64,000 nucleotides of DNA from Ischnura elegans (taxonomy: Eukaryota; Arthropoda; Insecta; Odonata; Coenagrionidae), in the NCBI RefSeq assembly GCF_921293095.1, contig NC_060258.1:9686607-9750606 (forward strand), in the 5' to 3' direction. Under the pieces are notes generated by a model. The model was not told where the DNA came from, ran no database searches, and saw only the letters and a program-made list of their open reading frames with translations. The position numbers were made by a program, and so were the translations under genes. Below, one piece after another: positions 1-11,396 of the stretch; within the stretch, counting starts at the first letter, position 1, and each line of letters begins with the position of its first letter.

Positions 1-469
1 GAAAAGGCAAAGGTGCGTATAGTGCCTACCAAGCCGACCTTGGTGCCTACTATACGCAACGTGACCTCTTTTGTCATATTCCGTGCTTCTAACCAGCCAG
101 AGTCATCTGGATTGGCCATATCGCACTACACTGTGGCGCGGCATTTTGCGCTTAGGCAAAAGCGGCAAAAGCATTGGGGTAGGGATGGGCGGTTATGAGA
201 AAAAAACCGGTGTTAGGTTAACCGGTTATTTTGTGTGATATCAGTACCTGAGTATTATAACCGGATGAAAAAAACCGGTTTTATTCAGGTTTTATAACCT
301 AAAGCGTTGCGTGTTGCATATCTTCGATTCTTAAAAAACCTACCGCATTTTTGAATTTCGTCTTCCTTCTTCGTGGTGAAGTTTAGCGTAGAGTCTTCCT
401 TGTTTTTTCTTAGATAAGCCATTAAAAACCGGTTGTTTTTCTGCCATTTACCTGACTATTAAATTATTT

Positions 470-3015
470 TTGGCATTACCGAAAAATAATTTGACTCCTG
501 ATTCCCGCACTCTCTCGCGAACCGTTGGAACTACCAGCACTTTTGCCGCTGCTACACGGCTGCCACTGGCTGAGGTTTTCCTGCGCCTCTACCGGCCACA
601 GAGAACATTAAAACCGGTTATTTTTTATGCAATAGAAAAACCTAGTGGCCGGTTGAAACCTAAGCGACGAGTACTCGTTGGCATAACCGATGGCAGGCGG
701 GAGAGAAATAACCGGATGAAGAAATACTCGTTGGGGAAACCTATCGCTGTGGGAAGGTTTTTATCAATGGAAAAACCTAGTGGCCGGTTAAAACCTGAGC
801 GACGAGTACTCGTTGGCATAACTGATGGCAGGCGGTTATGGCAGGTTACAGGTATAGGTTTTTTTCAATGCATCTCAACTAGTAAAAACAGTAACGAGTA
901 CTTGGTTATTCTCCGGTTATTGCAAAATAATCTGAGGAAAATAACCAAGGCGTTGGAGTAGCTATTGCGGAAGTTAAATGGATATGAAGTACATGAAATA
1001 TTATATTAGTTTGCGAAAGCATGCCTGCCATGTGACCAAATTCAATAACACAAATATGAATATTGAAAATTCGGGGGGAAGCCGGTACTCTCTTAGATGT
1101 TTATACAATCAGGATCGAAAGGGTCGTAGTTCCCCATAAAATTTCGGGGGGGTGGGGGGGGGTTTAATGGACCCCCCTAGCTTTTAATAAACTTATTTAT
1201 ATTCAAGCACAGTCATGGTTAGGGGGTTCTGCCCCCCCGGGAGGACCGTAGTCTCGTTAGAAAATCTGGGGGGTTAGACCCCCTTAGATCTCTGTCATAA
1301 ATTTAGTTATGTTAAAGCATGTCTGCGACACCGTAGTAGATAGGGAGTCTCAGGGGACCCGGCCGCCATAAAAATTCTGGGGGGTGTATGATGACCCCCC
1401 TAATTTTTTATGTAGATTTTGTTACTTTCAAGTACGGCTGTATCTGGAGGCGTCCTGGCCCCACAGAAGGGGCCGTAGTCCCCCATAAAATTTCGGGGGG
1501 CGGGGGGGTTGTGGCCCCCCTAAAATTTTCGTTTATGACTCAGTTACATTCAAGCACTGTCATAGTAAGGAGGTCCGGCCCGCCCTGGAAGACCGAGGTC
1601 CCGCTAGAAAATATGGGGGGCGGGACACCCCCCACCCGAATTTTTATAGGCGCCGGGTCCCCTGAGACTCCCTAGCTACTCCGATGTCGCAGACATGCTT
1701 TCGCATAACTAAATTCATAACAGAGAGCTAAGGGGGTCCCGCCCCCCAGATTTTCTAGCGGTACTACGGTCCTCCAGGGGGGGCCGGACCTCCTAACTAT
1801 GACAGTGCTTGAATGCAGCTGAGTCTTAAAAAAAAAATTGGGGGGCCATAACTCCCCCCCCCCCCGAAATTTTATGGGGGACTATGACCCCTTCTGTGGG
1901 TCCAGGACGCCTACAGATACAGCCGTACTTGAAAGTAACAAAATCTACATAAAAAATTAGGGGGGTCATCATACACCCCCCAGAATTTTTATGGCGGCCG
2001 GGTCCCCTGAGACTCCCTATCTACTACGGTGTCGCAGACATGCTTTAACATAACTAAATTTATGACAGAGATCTAAGGGGGTCTAACCCCCCAGATTTTC
2101 TAACGAGACTACGGTCCTCCCGGGGGGGCAGAACCCCCTAACCATGACTGTGCTTGAATATAAATAAGTTTATTAAAAGCTAGGGGGTCCATTAAACCCC
2201 CCCCCACCCCCCCGAAATTTTATGGGGAACTACGACCCTTTCGATCCTGATTGTATAAACATCTAAGAGAGTACCGGCTTCCCCCCGAATTTTCAATATT
2301 CATATTTGTGTTATTGAATTTGGTCACATGGCAGGCATGCTTTCGCAAACTAATATAATATTTCACGTACTTCATATCCATTTAACTTCCGCAATAGCTA
2401 CTCCAACGCCTTGGTTATTTTCCTCAGATTATTTTGCAATAACCGGAGAATAACCAAGTACTCGTTACTGTTTTTACTAGTTGAGATGCATTGAAAAAAA
2501 CCTATACCTGTAACCTGCCATAACCGCCTGCCATCAGTTATGCCAACGAGTACTCGTCGCTCAGGTTTTAACCGGCCACTAGGTTTTTCCATTGATAAAA
2601 ACCTTCCCACAGCGATAGGTTTCCCCAACGAGTATTTCTTCATCCGGTTATTTCTCTCCCGCCTGCCATCGGTTATGCCAACGAGTACTCGTCGCTTAGG
2701 TTTCAACCGGCCACTAGGTTTTTCCATTGATAAAAACCTTCCCACAGCGATAGGTTTCCCCAACGAGTATTTCTTCATCCGGTTATTTCTCTCCCGCCTG
2801 CCATCGGTTATGCCAACGAGTACTCGTCGCTTAGGTTTTAACCGGCCACTAGGTTTTTCTATTGCATCAAAAATAACCGGTTTTAATGTTCTCTGTGGCC
2901 GGTAGAGGCGCAGGAAAACCTCAGCCAGTGGCAGCCGTGTAGCAGCGGCAAAAGTGCTGGTAGTTCCAACGGTTCGCGAGAGAGTGCGGGAATCAGGAGT
3001 CAAATTATTTTCCTC
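470..3015. repeat. Long inverted repeat (foldback arms) inside the hAT-like element
   Basis: The two arms are near-perfect reverse complements meeting at about 1681. For example the G-rich block at 1068-1110 pairs with 2250-2295, and 1320-1404 pairs with 1960-2043. The centre holds smaller direct and inverted repeats built on runs of 5-9 G or C joined to AAATTTT-like spacers. The right arm is about 130 bp longer because it carries one extra copy of an internal unit. The arms could form a cruciform or a hairpin transcript more than 1 kb long. Confidence 0.85.
2540..2905. repeat. Tandem ~132-bp unit in the right foldback arm
   Basis: A unit containing AACGAGTACTCGTCGCT, CCGGCCACTAGGTTTTTC and CATCCGGTTATTTCTC is repeated head to tail. 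The mirror region in the left arm (625-819) has one unit fewer. The copies are almost identical, so the expansion or contraction happened after the inverted duplication formed. Each unit holds ACGAGTACTCGT, a perfect 12-bp palindrome. Confidence 0.8.
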
Positions 3016-3021
3016 GGGTTA

Positions 3022-4118
3022 AGCTGGGTTCACATGCAGCGGAAAGCGTGCGGAAAGCGGACTGCGGAAACGCTGCGGAAAATGGTCTGGGGGTGGGGGA
3101 GGCTGCGGAAAAGCGGACGGCAGTTCACATGGACACGGAAAGGTTGCGGAGTGCGGAAACATATTTGCGGGAAACTTGATTCTGGAGCCGTGAAACGCTG
3201 ACGATAAGTATTCTATTCTGCAATTCAGTCTCTCTATTTTCGACCCTGCATTCTTGGATTTACTCTATTTGATATAATAATTAGTTGGTTGCCGTTCGAT
3301 CTCATTACGTTTATTTTAACTCTGCAATTTATTGGACGACGATTTTTCTGGATACGGAACATAATTTGACCGCTGTCAACTCTGCCCTTTTTATGGAAGG
3401 ATTATCATCTAAAAGGTAGGTATTACAATATGAAATCAAATTGTATCATAGTATTTGAGATATTTGAGACTTGATACTATTCGTCAAAAAGTCGTCTTAT
3501 GCCGTAATTAACGTGAAACTAAATGAGGCCCATTAGTGCATGCATTAATTTTGCAATATTTCATAACTTACCCAATCTTTGAAGCACAAAAAAGACCATG
3601 GGATTCATAACAACGTCTTTTAGGTACTGTAACCTGTACACTTAAACGCCTTCTAAAGCTTGTTTATTTTGTGGAATTATTTCATATTTAGGATATGGAG
3701 GAGGAGTTAGAAATGCTTCTAGTTAGAAACTCAATCCACACCTTCCTAACGTGGGACATATCATGGTGCTTTGGGTCTTGCAGGTCCCACAAGCACCTTC
3801 TCTCTCCAACCAGCTGAGCCAAGAGCTCATTGGAATTTTCTTCGAACGCCATAGTTGCCTCCATTTGAAATTTACCGCTTGTTTGTGTTTCCAAGAGCGC
3901 TGACTGTGACGGATGGCGTCTTTCTACTGTTTATGACATCACCTTCCGCACGCGGAACGAGGAAAATATCAAATAATTTTATCCGCATGGTACCGCAGGG
4001 TTAGCTCCGCCTCTTGCGGACAGCTATCTCAGCTAGCTCCGCCCACCGCCTGTGATTGGCTGGGTGTCTTTCCGCAGTCCGCTTTCCGCACGCTTTCCGC
4101 ATCCATGTGAACCCAGCT
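3022..4118. mobile_element. PIF/Harbinger-like element nested in the hAT-like element
   Basis: Inverted ends of about 45 bp start AGCTGGGTTCACATG at 3022 and mirror at 4118. They continue with short GCGGAAAGCG-type repeats. The flanks carry the trinucleotide TTA at 3019-3021 and 4119-4121; a TTA or TAA duplication is typical of PIF/Harbinger elements. The interior keeps a MADF-domain exon on the minus strand, and Harbinger elements normally encode a Myb/MADF-type DNA-binding partner beside the transposase. No DDE transposase is visible, so this is an internally deleted copy. It interrupts the right arm of the surrounding foldback element and is therefore younger than it. Confidence 0.75.
3688..3894 (-). 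pseudogene. MADF-domain exon of a Harbinger-type accessory protein (fragment)
   Basis: The 68-residue frame contains ELLAQLVGERRCLWD followed by LQDPKHHDMSHVRKVWIEF. This matches the start of a MADF domain, a Myb-like DNA-binding fold whose usual pattern is L(I/V)xxVxxxxxLWDxxxxxY/HxxxxxxxxxWxxI. Only about the first half of the roughly 85-residue domain is present before the frame leaves the similarity, so an exon boundary or a truncation falls near residue 55. In PIF/Harbinger transposons such proteins carry the transposase to the nucleus and to DNA, and its place inside the TTA-flanked element agrees with that origin. A host MADF gene exon is less likely because it lies between the element's inverted ends. 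Confidence 0.6.
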
Positions 4119-4250
4119 TTATTTTTCGGTTATGCAAATAAAAAACCGAGTACTCAGGTTAACCGGCGTCGAAAAATAACCGGTTTTTACTCGGTTAACC
4201 TTCTAAAAAAACCGGTTATAATTAAAACCGGTTATTTTTGCCCATCCCTA

Positions 4251-4550
4251 CATTGGGGTAGAGAAGATAATCAATTTTCGTGTAGGGTGTGGGGATAACG
4301 CACGCATCCACATGCTTTTTTCCTGAGGTGCCAGGATTAAAGTACAGATATTTTTGGCCGTGAATTTCGGTAAGTGCCTCTATGTTTTTGTTGATACATG
4401 TAAACAATGAGACAGTGACTGCTGTATCACTCCTATCGTTTTTATAATGCCTTTATTAATTACGCGATCCCCGCTGGATATCGGTGCATTATGGATTGTA
4501 TCGCTGGCGCACGGGTAGTTTCGTTTAATCAACCAACTTCCATTTAATTA
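4251..4550 (+). repeat. Copy of a dispersed repeat also found at 53.4-53.7 and 57.9-58.15 kb
   Basis: Shared blocks include TTTCGTGTAGGGTGTGGGGAT, CCTTTATTAATTACGCGATCCC and GGATATCGGTGCATTATGGA. The same blocks occur in the same order at 57.89-58.15 kb and inverted at 53.43-53.70 kb. The hAT-like element's right target duplication abuts this copy. No coding capacity is evident. Confidence 0.6.
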
Positions 4551-4694
4551 ACTCACCTTCAAACCTGTATCAATAGTATGCTTATGTTTACAAATGTTTG
4601 GTTTGCCAATCTGTGGCCTTCCTGAGACGATACATGTGGCCATAGTTGCGCATGTGTTTGGCAAGCCAAACTACGCATAGCCGGATGGCACCCA

Positions 4695-4916
4695 CCCTAG
4701 TAGCACCAAAAGGATTACATCTAGATTTAATACGTATCATAGTATACACTGTATACATATTATATCTGTACAAAATACATGCAAATGTCCTCTATCACGC
4801 AGATAATATCTATATATTATACGTATTATATCCGTAGCCATAATATGGATTTTATATAGATGAAATACGTATAACTCGTTGTAAATCTGTATATTATACA
4901 TGTCTGATGATCCCTG
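4695..4916 (+). mobile_element. AT-rich MITE, left half
   Basis: Starts CCCTAGTAGCACCAAAAGG and continues with ATACGTAT and GTATACACTGTATAC palindromes. Related copies or parts occur at 7449-7635 and, inverted, at 10029-10254. The copy is cut at GATGATCCCTG by the element at 4917-7107; its right half resumes at 7108. Reassembled it would be about 400 bp with inverted CCCTAGTAGCAC ends at 4695 and 7283. Confidence 0.75.
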
Positions 4917-7107
4917 GGGCCTAAGTCCGTAACTTGAATTCTCCTTTCTCCGGAGACTCTGTACTCTCCCGTAGTTTTCTCCCGACTGTAGTCCGTAACT
5001 TGGCGGAGAGAACATCAGTTCCTGGCCGCTACCGGAGAAAACTCTAATTCTCGGTATCGGACAGGAACGGCAGGTAGGTATGAAAAATATTGAATCCGAA
5101 GCCGGCGATACCGTGAAGAACCAATAGAAAAGCTTTGTTTCAAATAAAAAAACGAGAGGGAAATCAAACGATTCTCACCTGTAATAAGGGCTACTCGTTC
5201 ATCATTAAAGTTAAACTTTCAAATAAAAGAAATTGATGCATCAAAATTATAATTGATAGTGGATAAATCGATTTAAATCCATCGCAGATATATTTGTTCA
5301 TTAGTACACACAAAAGAGTATATTATACCATTGAAAAAGGAGAGACTAATGCGTAACACCAAAGCATTTTTATGTTTTAGATGTAGGTAATCTTGTCTAC
5401 AAACGGCCGCTGTATTCATTGATGATATATATGGCATATTTTTTTGCACTTCGGATGCTTACTTTCATTGGTGAATGCATGATGAGTATGGAAAAACATA
5501 ACTATCAACGTCAGTATTACATGCATTTATCCTCGAAAAGCTGAAATACACAATGTGGGAGTGGAAAAAGAAAATTGAAAAACTTTACTATGCAGAAAAG
5601 AATCGTAAAGAAAATAACGTTAAGATAAATGTGTGAATGGTACATATTTATTCTTGCAAATACCTACGTGCCAGCAATTAGTAACATATGTTACAATCTC
5701 CCAAAATGTTATAGTTTAGGAAACACAACAACCTGCCTCGCTACTTTTAAAAATTTCAAAGACTGACAGCGTAGAATAGCGAAAACATGGGGAAAATGGT
5801 TTACTAGAGGTATATATAGAGAAAACAAAGCAAAATTACCCTTACTTGTACATATTTATTGCTCATCATATCACATACAGCACTACAACGCACACATTTC
5901 TATCTTTTTAATACTTATAATCATTATATTCGGAATCAACTGTTTCAATAAATATCTTGGCTCACAATAAATATAAAACACCATTATGTAACACTAATAA
6001 AACATGATAATCGGTTTTCCAATCACTTTGCACACACTAAAAGAATTTGCACTCCTTGAAGTTCGAAAGGATTCTTTACACCTCACTTCCTACTCATCAC
6101 TAACGACTTAGAATCAGATTACGTTATTTCACATTAACATTGCGAAGACAATTAAATGAATAGGTTGAAACAAATTGCTAAACCAGTTATTGTAACACCA
6201 ACAAACTTCGAATTTCACTATCACTCTCACCGTAACATGACCAAAACAAAAACAAACAACAACACAACGAAATGCGTGAAATGTAAACATTGCCAAAACC
6301 TCACATCTCACAACGGGAATTGGAAATAGATGCAATACGTAATAAAATCAAACAGAACTTAGAAGCGAACAAACGAATGAAAATTAACAGGCGTTCGATG
6401 TATCCCTAAAGTAAGACTAGTTCAAATATGAAACATATCCCCTTCGCAATACATAGTTAGATACCTTTCATCGTAATGTATACAGTTGATTCGTAGCCTA
6501 AATTATATACGTGCGAAATAATTTCGTCGAAGATGTTACATTCACAACACACTTCACTCTTTACTTCATCGTCTATGTGCAATCAATTCACTAAGGGGTA
6601 CACTAAGGACACAAATTTTGTTCACTTATACTAGAGGCACAATGAAAGTTCACTGCACGTAGTTTCCTTGCAAATGCAGCCATACAAAAATTTCTATTCT
6701 TGTCACAAATTACACTACATAAGTTGCCTGCCTAACTTGAAGAATGCATTTTCGTGTTCTATTTTGTCACAAATACGTAAAAAACCATATTAGAATACAA
6801 TTAGAACTGCAGTACGATCGCCCACAACGGTCCGCCATTGGTATTTTCCTCGTTTCTCCTATGGAGAAAATGAATCGCCGGGTCCCGGGCGGGTGACTCC
6901 CAAGCTCCCGTCCAGGGCGCGTCAGTTTCTCCAAATCGCGTTACGGACTTCAGTCGGGAGAAAGATACTCTCCAGGAGAGTCAGAGTCTCCGTTACTGGG
7001 AGAAAGTTTTCTCCGTTACCGTTACAGACTTCAGTTGGATGAAACTGGAGCTTCACGAGTCTCTTTTCTCCCAACTCGGGAGAAAACGAAGTTACAGACT
7101 TAGGCCC
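4917..7107. mobile_element. 2.2-kb TIR element inserted in the AT-rich MITE
   Basis: Ends are inverted: GGGCCTAAGTCCGTAACTT on the left and its near-complement ending CTTAGGCCC on the right. Subterminal regions (4940-5060 and 6890-7090) are rich in inverted GGAGAAA/TTTCTCC motifs. The flanking duplication is CTG (or CCTGG if the terminal bases are read differently), which leaves the superfamily open; a 3-bp duplication with GGG ends would fit Zator-like elements. The interior (about 5100-6880) is AT-rich and shows no transposase. Its insertion point is fixed because the host MITE sequence is continuous across it. Confidence 0.75.
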
Positions 7108-7283
7108 CTGGTTACGCCGTAAGGATATTATTTGTATATTTTAAAGATTCTGGTATACGTCAAGGACAATGGATCATCAGATATGTATAAAATATATATA
7201 ATATATAGATTTGCAAATCTGTATACCGATGTATTTCGAAATCTTAAAAATATATAGATATAATCCTTTCTGTGCTACTAGGG
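7108..7283 (+). mobile_element. AT-rich MITE, right half
   Basis: Continues the MITE from 4695-4916. It contains AAGGATATTATTTGTATATT and ends TTTCTGTGCTACTAGGG, the inverted complement of the left end. The inverted copy near 10029-10254 has the uninterrupted sequence across the insertion point. Confidence 0.75.
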
Positions 7284-7448
7284 CAGTTGGTCATAATATG
7301 GCAAGCTGTGGCTAGCCATAGCCACGTAGTAAGCAGCTTTTTGGAAAACCTTGCATGCAAATTTCAATTCAATTTCAAATAAAAAAAAGCTTCTGTTGTA
7401 GTTATTCGTATCCATATAAGTCTGAATTTCTACAACATCTGAAAGAGA

Positions 7449-7635
7449 CCCTAGTAGCACAAAAAGGATTATATCTAGATATAATACGTATCATTGTATA
7501 CACTGTATACAGATTATATCTGTATAAAATCCATGCAAATGTCCTCTACCACGCATATAATATCTAGATATTATACGTATTATATCTGCTGCAATAATAT
7601 GGATTTTATACAGATTAAATATGCGACATAATATA
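7449..7635 (+). mobile_element. AT-rich MITE, partial copy
   Basis: Starts CCCTAGTAGCACAAAAAGG and follows the left half of the 4695 copy closely through the ATGGATTTTATA block. It then degrades into TATAAT-rich sequence without a clear right end, so it is truncated or deleted. Confidence 0.65.
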
Positions 7636-7639
7636 ACCC

Positions 7640-8328
7640 TCCATAATATATATTCAAAATATAATCCATAATATAATAAGATAATATATATTAACCCTCC
7701 ATATACCTACGAGATAATAGAGAGAGACTATACTTGCCACAAAGAACTATTGACAATGTGAATTCGCGAGAAAAATAATATTTTCAACTAAATATGTCTG
7801 AAAGGATTGTACTTCCACTATGCCAGCAAAAGCAAAGATCAATCTAAACCTCAACTACTAGTCCAACCTCAGCTACTAAAACGTACCAGTCCCAGGCGGA
7901 TATGTATTTGAAATATTGTATGGGATGAGCAAAAGTTTCAATGTCACTTCAGTAGATGTATCTATCTAATAAAAATTTGAAAGTCCTGCCAAACCACCAG
8001 CATAAAAATATGTATAAAGAATATGATATCTCTTAAATCACATCTCAGCTCTTAGCATGCATGAGGACATCACCATAATGAATTTTAGTGGCAGGAAAGA
8101 AAAAAACAATTAAAATACATATTTTTTATTTTCATTATTCAATCACAATAATAGCTGCAATCCTCTCTTGTTACCATGAAATACTTTGCTGAAACAAATA
8201 CTGTCATTCTCTTTGAACAAAAATTATTTTTAAGTGCATTGACAAAGCCATACTATCTTCAATAGTTTCTCCAACGAATGTCTATTGTCACATCATCCAC
8301 TTTAAAAAAATCCACATCCACCATAGTT
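7640..8328. other. Unassigned AT-rich sequence
   Basis: No supported gene, repeat family or terminal repeat was recognised. The stretch 7620-7720 is nearly pure TATAAT/ATATTA low-complexity sequence. Confidence 0.5.
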
Positions 8329-9489
8329 CTATACGTCACTAATACCACTGTCTTTCTGTCTTCTGAATGATAGTTTGGTAACTGAAGAAATGGCACCTTC
8401 CTCCAGTCTCGGCACCTTTAATTCAACACGAATTATCTCCCCATCTTCTCGTGCAAGGCCACAGATTCTTTTCTGATATCAATCGATGTGAAGTGCAGCT
8501 CACACACCTAAAATTAATAAATAAGAAAATACCAAGTAAATTACTTAGTCATTTTATTTTCAATTTAAGGCATTTCTGAATGAGAAATATATCGAATGAC
8601 TTGGCTGGTAAATACAGGAGATAACTATAACCCTCAATGATTTTTTTATAAAAAACTAGATATAAGCATAAGATAATTTGAGCTGATAAAAGCCGGACAC
8701 AGTTAAATTCCGGTTCATTGCACCACTCACGATTGTAAGAGAAAAACGCATATTTCCATTCACGGCGGTTCATACACACTAATAGTATAGAAGTTTCTGA
8801 CGAGACTCAATGAATGTCTCAGCATTGCTTTCCATGCAACTTATTAATTGAGTATCACTGGTCTTGCGAAATGATACATAAGCTCAAATTAATTCGAAAG
8901 CATGAATACCTTAAAAGGTATGTGCTTTCCCCCGTAATATACGGTACTACGCCAAAAATACAATGACTCAGGAAGCCTAATCGAAAATACCCTAGTATAT
9001 AACTTAGGGCGTATATAATTCAAACAGCTTTTCAAATCTAAGTTAAATAAGTATTTTTAACTGAGTACTGAGTTTCAGACGCATAACACACCAAAGGGCA
9101 AGCTAAGAAATAATATTCGATACCATAAACTTGGCTGCTGAATTATAATTCCAACTAACTCCTTCAACCACACGTTTACTGAACGAAATAATACAAAAAA
9201 CAACTAAAATAAAAGAATTTTCAGTCGAATTGCCGCTACAATATTTTAAACCACCACTTTTAGTATTGGAGACATTCATCAACATCCCCAAGCCACATCT
9301 AGCTAGAAATTACATCCAAATAATTACAGCGTGAAAGGGTACATACCTTACTGTTTTTCGTGGAGGTGAAATTGTCTCTTCTGATCGCCCGAATCCACTT
9401 GATCTCCAACTCAAGATATTTTGGAAAGCTAAAACCTTAAACTTTGGGTCCACTCTGGAGTTTTCTTCGCACCCCGGTACTGAACACAT
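8329..9489 (-). pseudogene. Broken two-exon THAP-domain gene
   Basis: Exon 1 (9489 down to 9347) begins MCSVPGCEENSRVDPKFK. After a one-base frame shift near 9420 it continues FPKYLELEIKWIRAIRRDNF, ending at a consensus donor AAG|GTATGT. Exon 2 starts at 8517 after TTTTAG and reads VCELHFTSIDIRKES. After a second frame shift it gives VELKVPRLEEGAISS before a stop at 8329. Together these show the THAP zinc-finger signature: C-x4-C, then W, then C-x2-H (CELH), with the FPK motif. THAP fingers bind DNA and are shared by P-type transposases and host regulators. The two frame shifts make a working protein unlikely unless the assembly has indels. The family cannot be placed further. Confidence 0.7.
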
Positions 9490-9499
9490 GAAAGGCGTT

Positions 9500-10028
9500 T
9501 TTAACAAAAATGTCTCACAAACACACGTTTCTTAAGCCCAGCGAATGAAATTAAAGAATAAAGGAAAATTCACTATCCTCAGAAACTTCAATTTTCAACA
9601 ACTTACACCACAAAAATCCCTATAAAGTGGTGAAACGTAACGTAAATTCACTCGTAAACAACGTAGGAGTTTCAAGGATATCACTACTTCGCTCAAAGAT
9701 GATCTTATGAGTGGACTCATTAAAACCGATAATGTGCAACTAGGCAATTATTAGTTTTCAGAGTGAATATTAATCCACAAATATAATTTTCCTCGGCAGT
9801 ATACTCTTCTATATGTTACATTAATATTTTTAGTCGCTAATATGAACTCAAAGGTTTATGCCGGTATGGATACACCAATATTCATAATGTAAATCCCTAC
9901 ATATAATAACGCTGTAATACAGCAATAATACGTTACAAAATACATTATGTATAGTATACATCAATTTCCTTGGTAAATACATTATGTACGCGAGTTCTTG
10001 TGCTGTGTGGGGATGTTTGAAAGAGAAG
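9500..10028. other. Unassigned AT-rich sequence
   Basis: Nothing recognisable beyond scattered short AT runs. It lies between the THAP remnant and an inverted MITE copy. Confidence 0.5.
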
Positions 10029-10254
10029 CAGAGATTTTAAAATATATGATAAATATATATATAATACAGATATGTGTATCTGTATATGATGTATACCAGA
10101 ATCTTTAAAATATACAATTAATATCCTTATGGTGTAACCATGGATCATCAGACATGTATAAAATATGTATGATATACAGATTTGCAAATATGTATACCGA
10201 TGTATTTCGAAATCTTAAAAATATACAGATATAATCCTTTTTGTGCTACTAGGG
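10029..10254 (-). mobile_element. AT-rich MITE, inverted right-part copy
   Basis: On the minus strand it starts CCCTAGTAGCACAAAAAGG at 10254. It reads through the GATGATCCATGGTTAC junction without interruption, giving the empty-site version of the sequence split at 4916/7108. The other terminal repeat is not clear. Confidence 0.7.
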
Positions 10255-10680
10255 GAGACTTGGTTGCAATGAATACATTGTAATGTGTGGTTTTGCAGAA
10301 AATACTTGCATTTGTCCTGTGAGCTGAGGAGCAGCGGTTTAATTGGAACAATGTTAAGGTCGACATTCATCCATTAGTTGTTACTATTGACATCCAGAAA
10401 ACCAAACAATTGATTACATTTCCTTTGTTACCATATCAGAATGCCTTAGACATGACTGAAATCCCAAATTCTTTGACTTATTGCTTTTGCTTTACTATTT
10501 GCTTTTGTTACTAAATAGAGACCCCAAATTCATCTTCAATCCTTCTAAAGCTCCCAACGTTTCGGAAGAAGTATCAGAATTTGTATCTTCTCAATGCTTA
10601 GTAACATTGTCTGGCGATACTCTGTGGAATTCATTTGGTGGAACATTTAAATCTTGTATCTCCATGAGAATAAAGAAGAA

Positions 10681-10822
10681 ATGGTAAAACTCCACACTAT
10701 TTTATTCAAATGAAGACGGACCCGGTTTGGATACGTAGCGTCATTATCCCATTATCATAAGACACTATGTGTCAAAACAGGGTAGGTGTTCATTCAAATA
10801 AAATAGTGTGGAAGTTTACCAT
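10681..10822. mobile_element. Small hairpin MITE
   Basis: ATGGTAAAACTCCACACTAT and the following TTTATTCAAATGAA are mirrored at 10790-10822. The two arms of about 33 bp flank a 75-bp centre. No coding sequence is seen and the target duplication cannot be separated from the arms. Confidence 0.6.
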
Positions 10823-10862
10823 TCGTTCTTTAACCTCATGATTCTCAGTGCTAGGTATTATT

Positions 10863-11396
10863 CAATAAGGTGGTTTCCCATTATTTTTTTTATTGCCTAA
10901 ATTGAAAGATTATTACACTTGGAGTACGCATGTTGCCCTGTGAGGTGACCTTGGGGCGAGGCTTTGAGCGCTGATATAAGTCATAGGCTGCTAGCAGGTA
11001 GCAGAGTACCCAGCTAGCAGGTAGTGCTTGGCTTAAATAAGGATTATTGTTAACCTATCAAACGAAGGAAACTTTCCGACCATAGGCAATTTTAATAGGT
11101 GATTATTAAGACATGTTTCCCTGAGCTCTGTGCCTCATGCATGCATTGGTAACCTCAGACGATGTATAACTCCTATCCACTCGTATAGAAACTAGGTTCC
11201 TGTGACATCACGTGGAGTGGCATCGCATGGGTGCCAATCTGGCCATTTTAAAATGAGGTGCATATTGACCATTGATATTTGTCTAAACTGGGATTTCTAA
11301 AACCAAACAATTTGTATGTTATGAATAGACTACTGGTGGGTAACGAATCGCAATCAATGCATTTCGTTTTCTTTGCTGAAGGAAACTACCCCATTG
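10863..11396 (+). mobile_element. MITE family A, copy 1 (internally deleted)
   Basis: Has terminal sequence close to CAATAGGGTGGTTTCC at the left and GGAAACTACCCCATTG at the right. It shares the internal block GGTGACCTTGGGGCGAGGC and GTGGAGTGGCATCGCATGGG with four other copies at 12739, 13856, 38527 and 40986. It lacks about 110 bp just inside the left end that the other copies have. Confidence 0.8.

Larger units (their letters stand above)
180..4250. mobile_element. hAT-like non-autonomous foldback element, 4.07 kb
   Basis: The ends are inverted copies of TAGGGATGGGC (180-190 and 4240-4250). They are flanked by an identical 8-bp duplication, CATTGGGG, at 172-179 and 4251-4258. An 8-bp duplication together with TAGGG-type ends is the signature of hAT transposons. 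Inside each end are AACCGGTTATTTT-like motifs, then two long inverted arms (about 470-1680 and 1681-3015). No transposase reading frame is seen, so any movement would depend on an hAT enzyme supplied elsewhere. The long open frames at 470-961 and 2398-3003 are the same repeat read on opposite strands and are not genes. A second element (3022-4118) is nested near the right end. Confidence 0.85.

Noticed and set aside
470..3003. Open frames of 163 and 201 codons with KPSGRLKPKRRVLVGITDG-type repeats
   Set aside because: They are the same foldback repeat read in opposite directions, and the antisense frames are equally open. This is an effect of tandem units with a length divisible by three, not a protein gene.
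3688..3894. Host MADF transcription-factor gene
   Set aside because: It lies inside a TTA-flanked Harbinger-like element and holds only half a domain.
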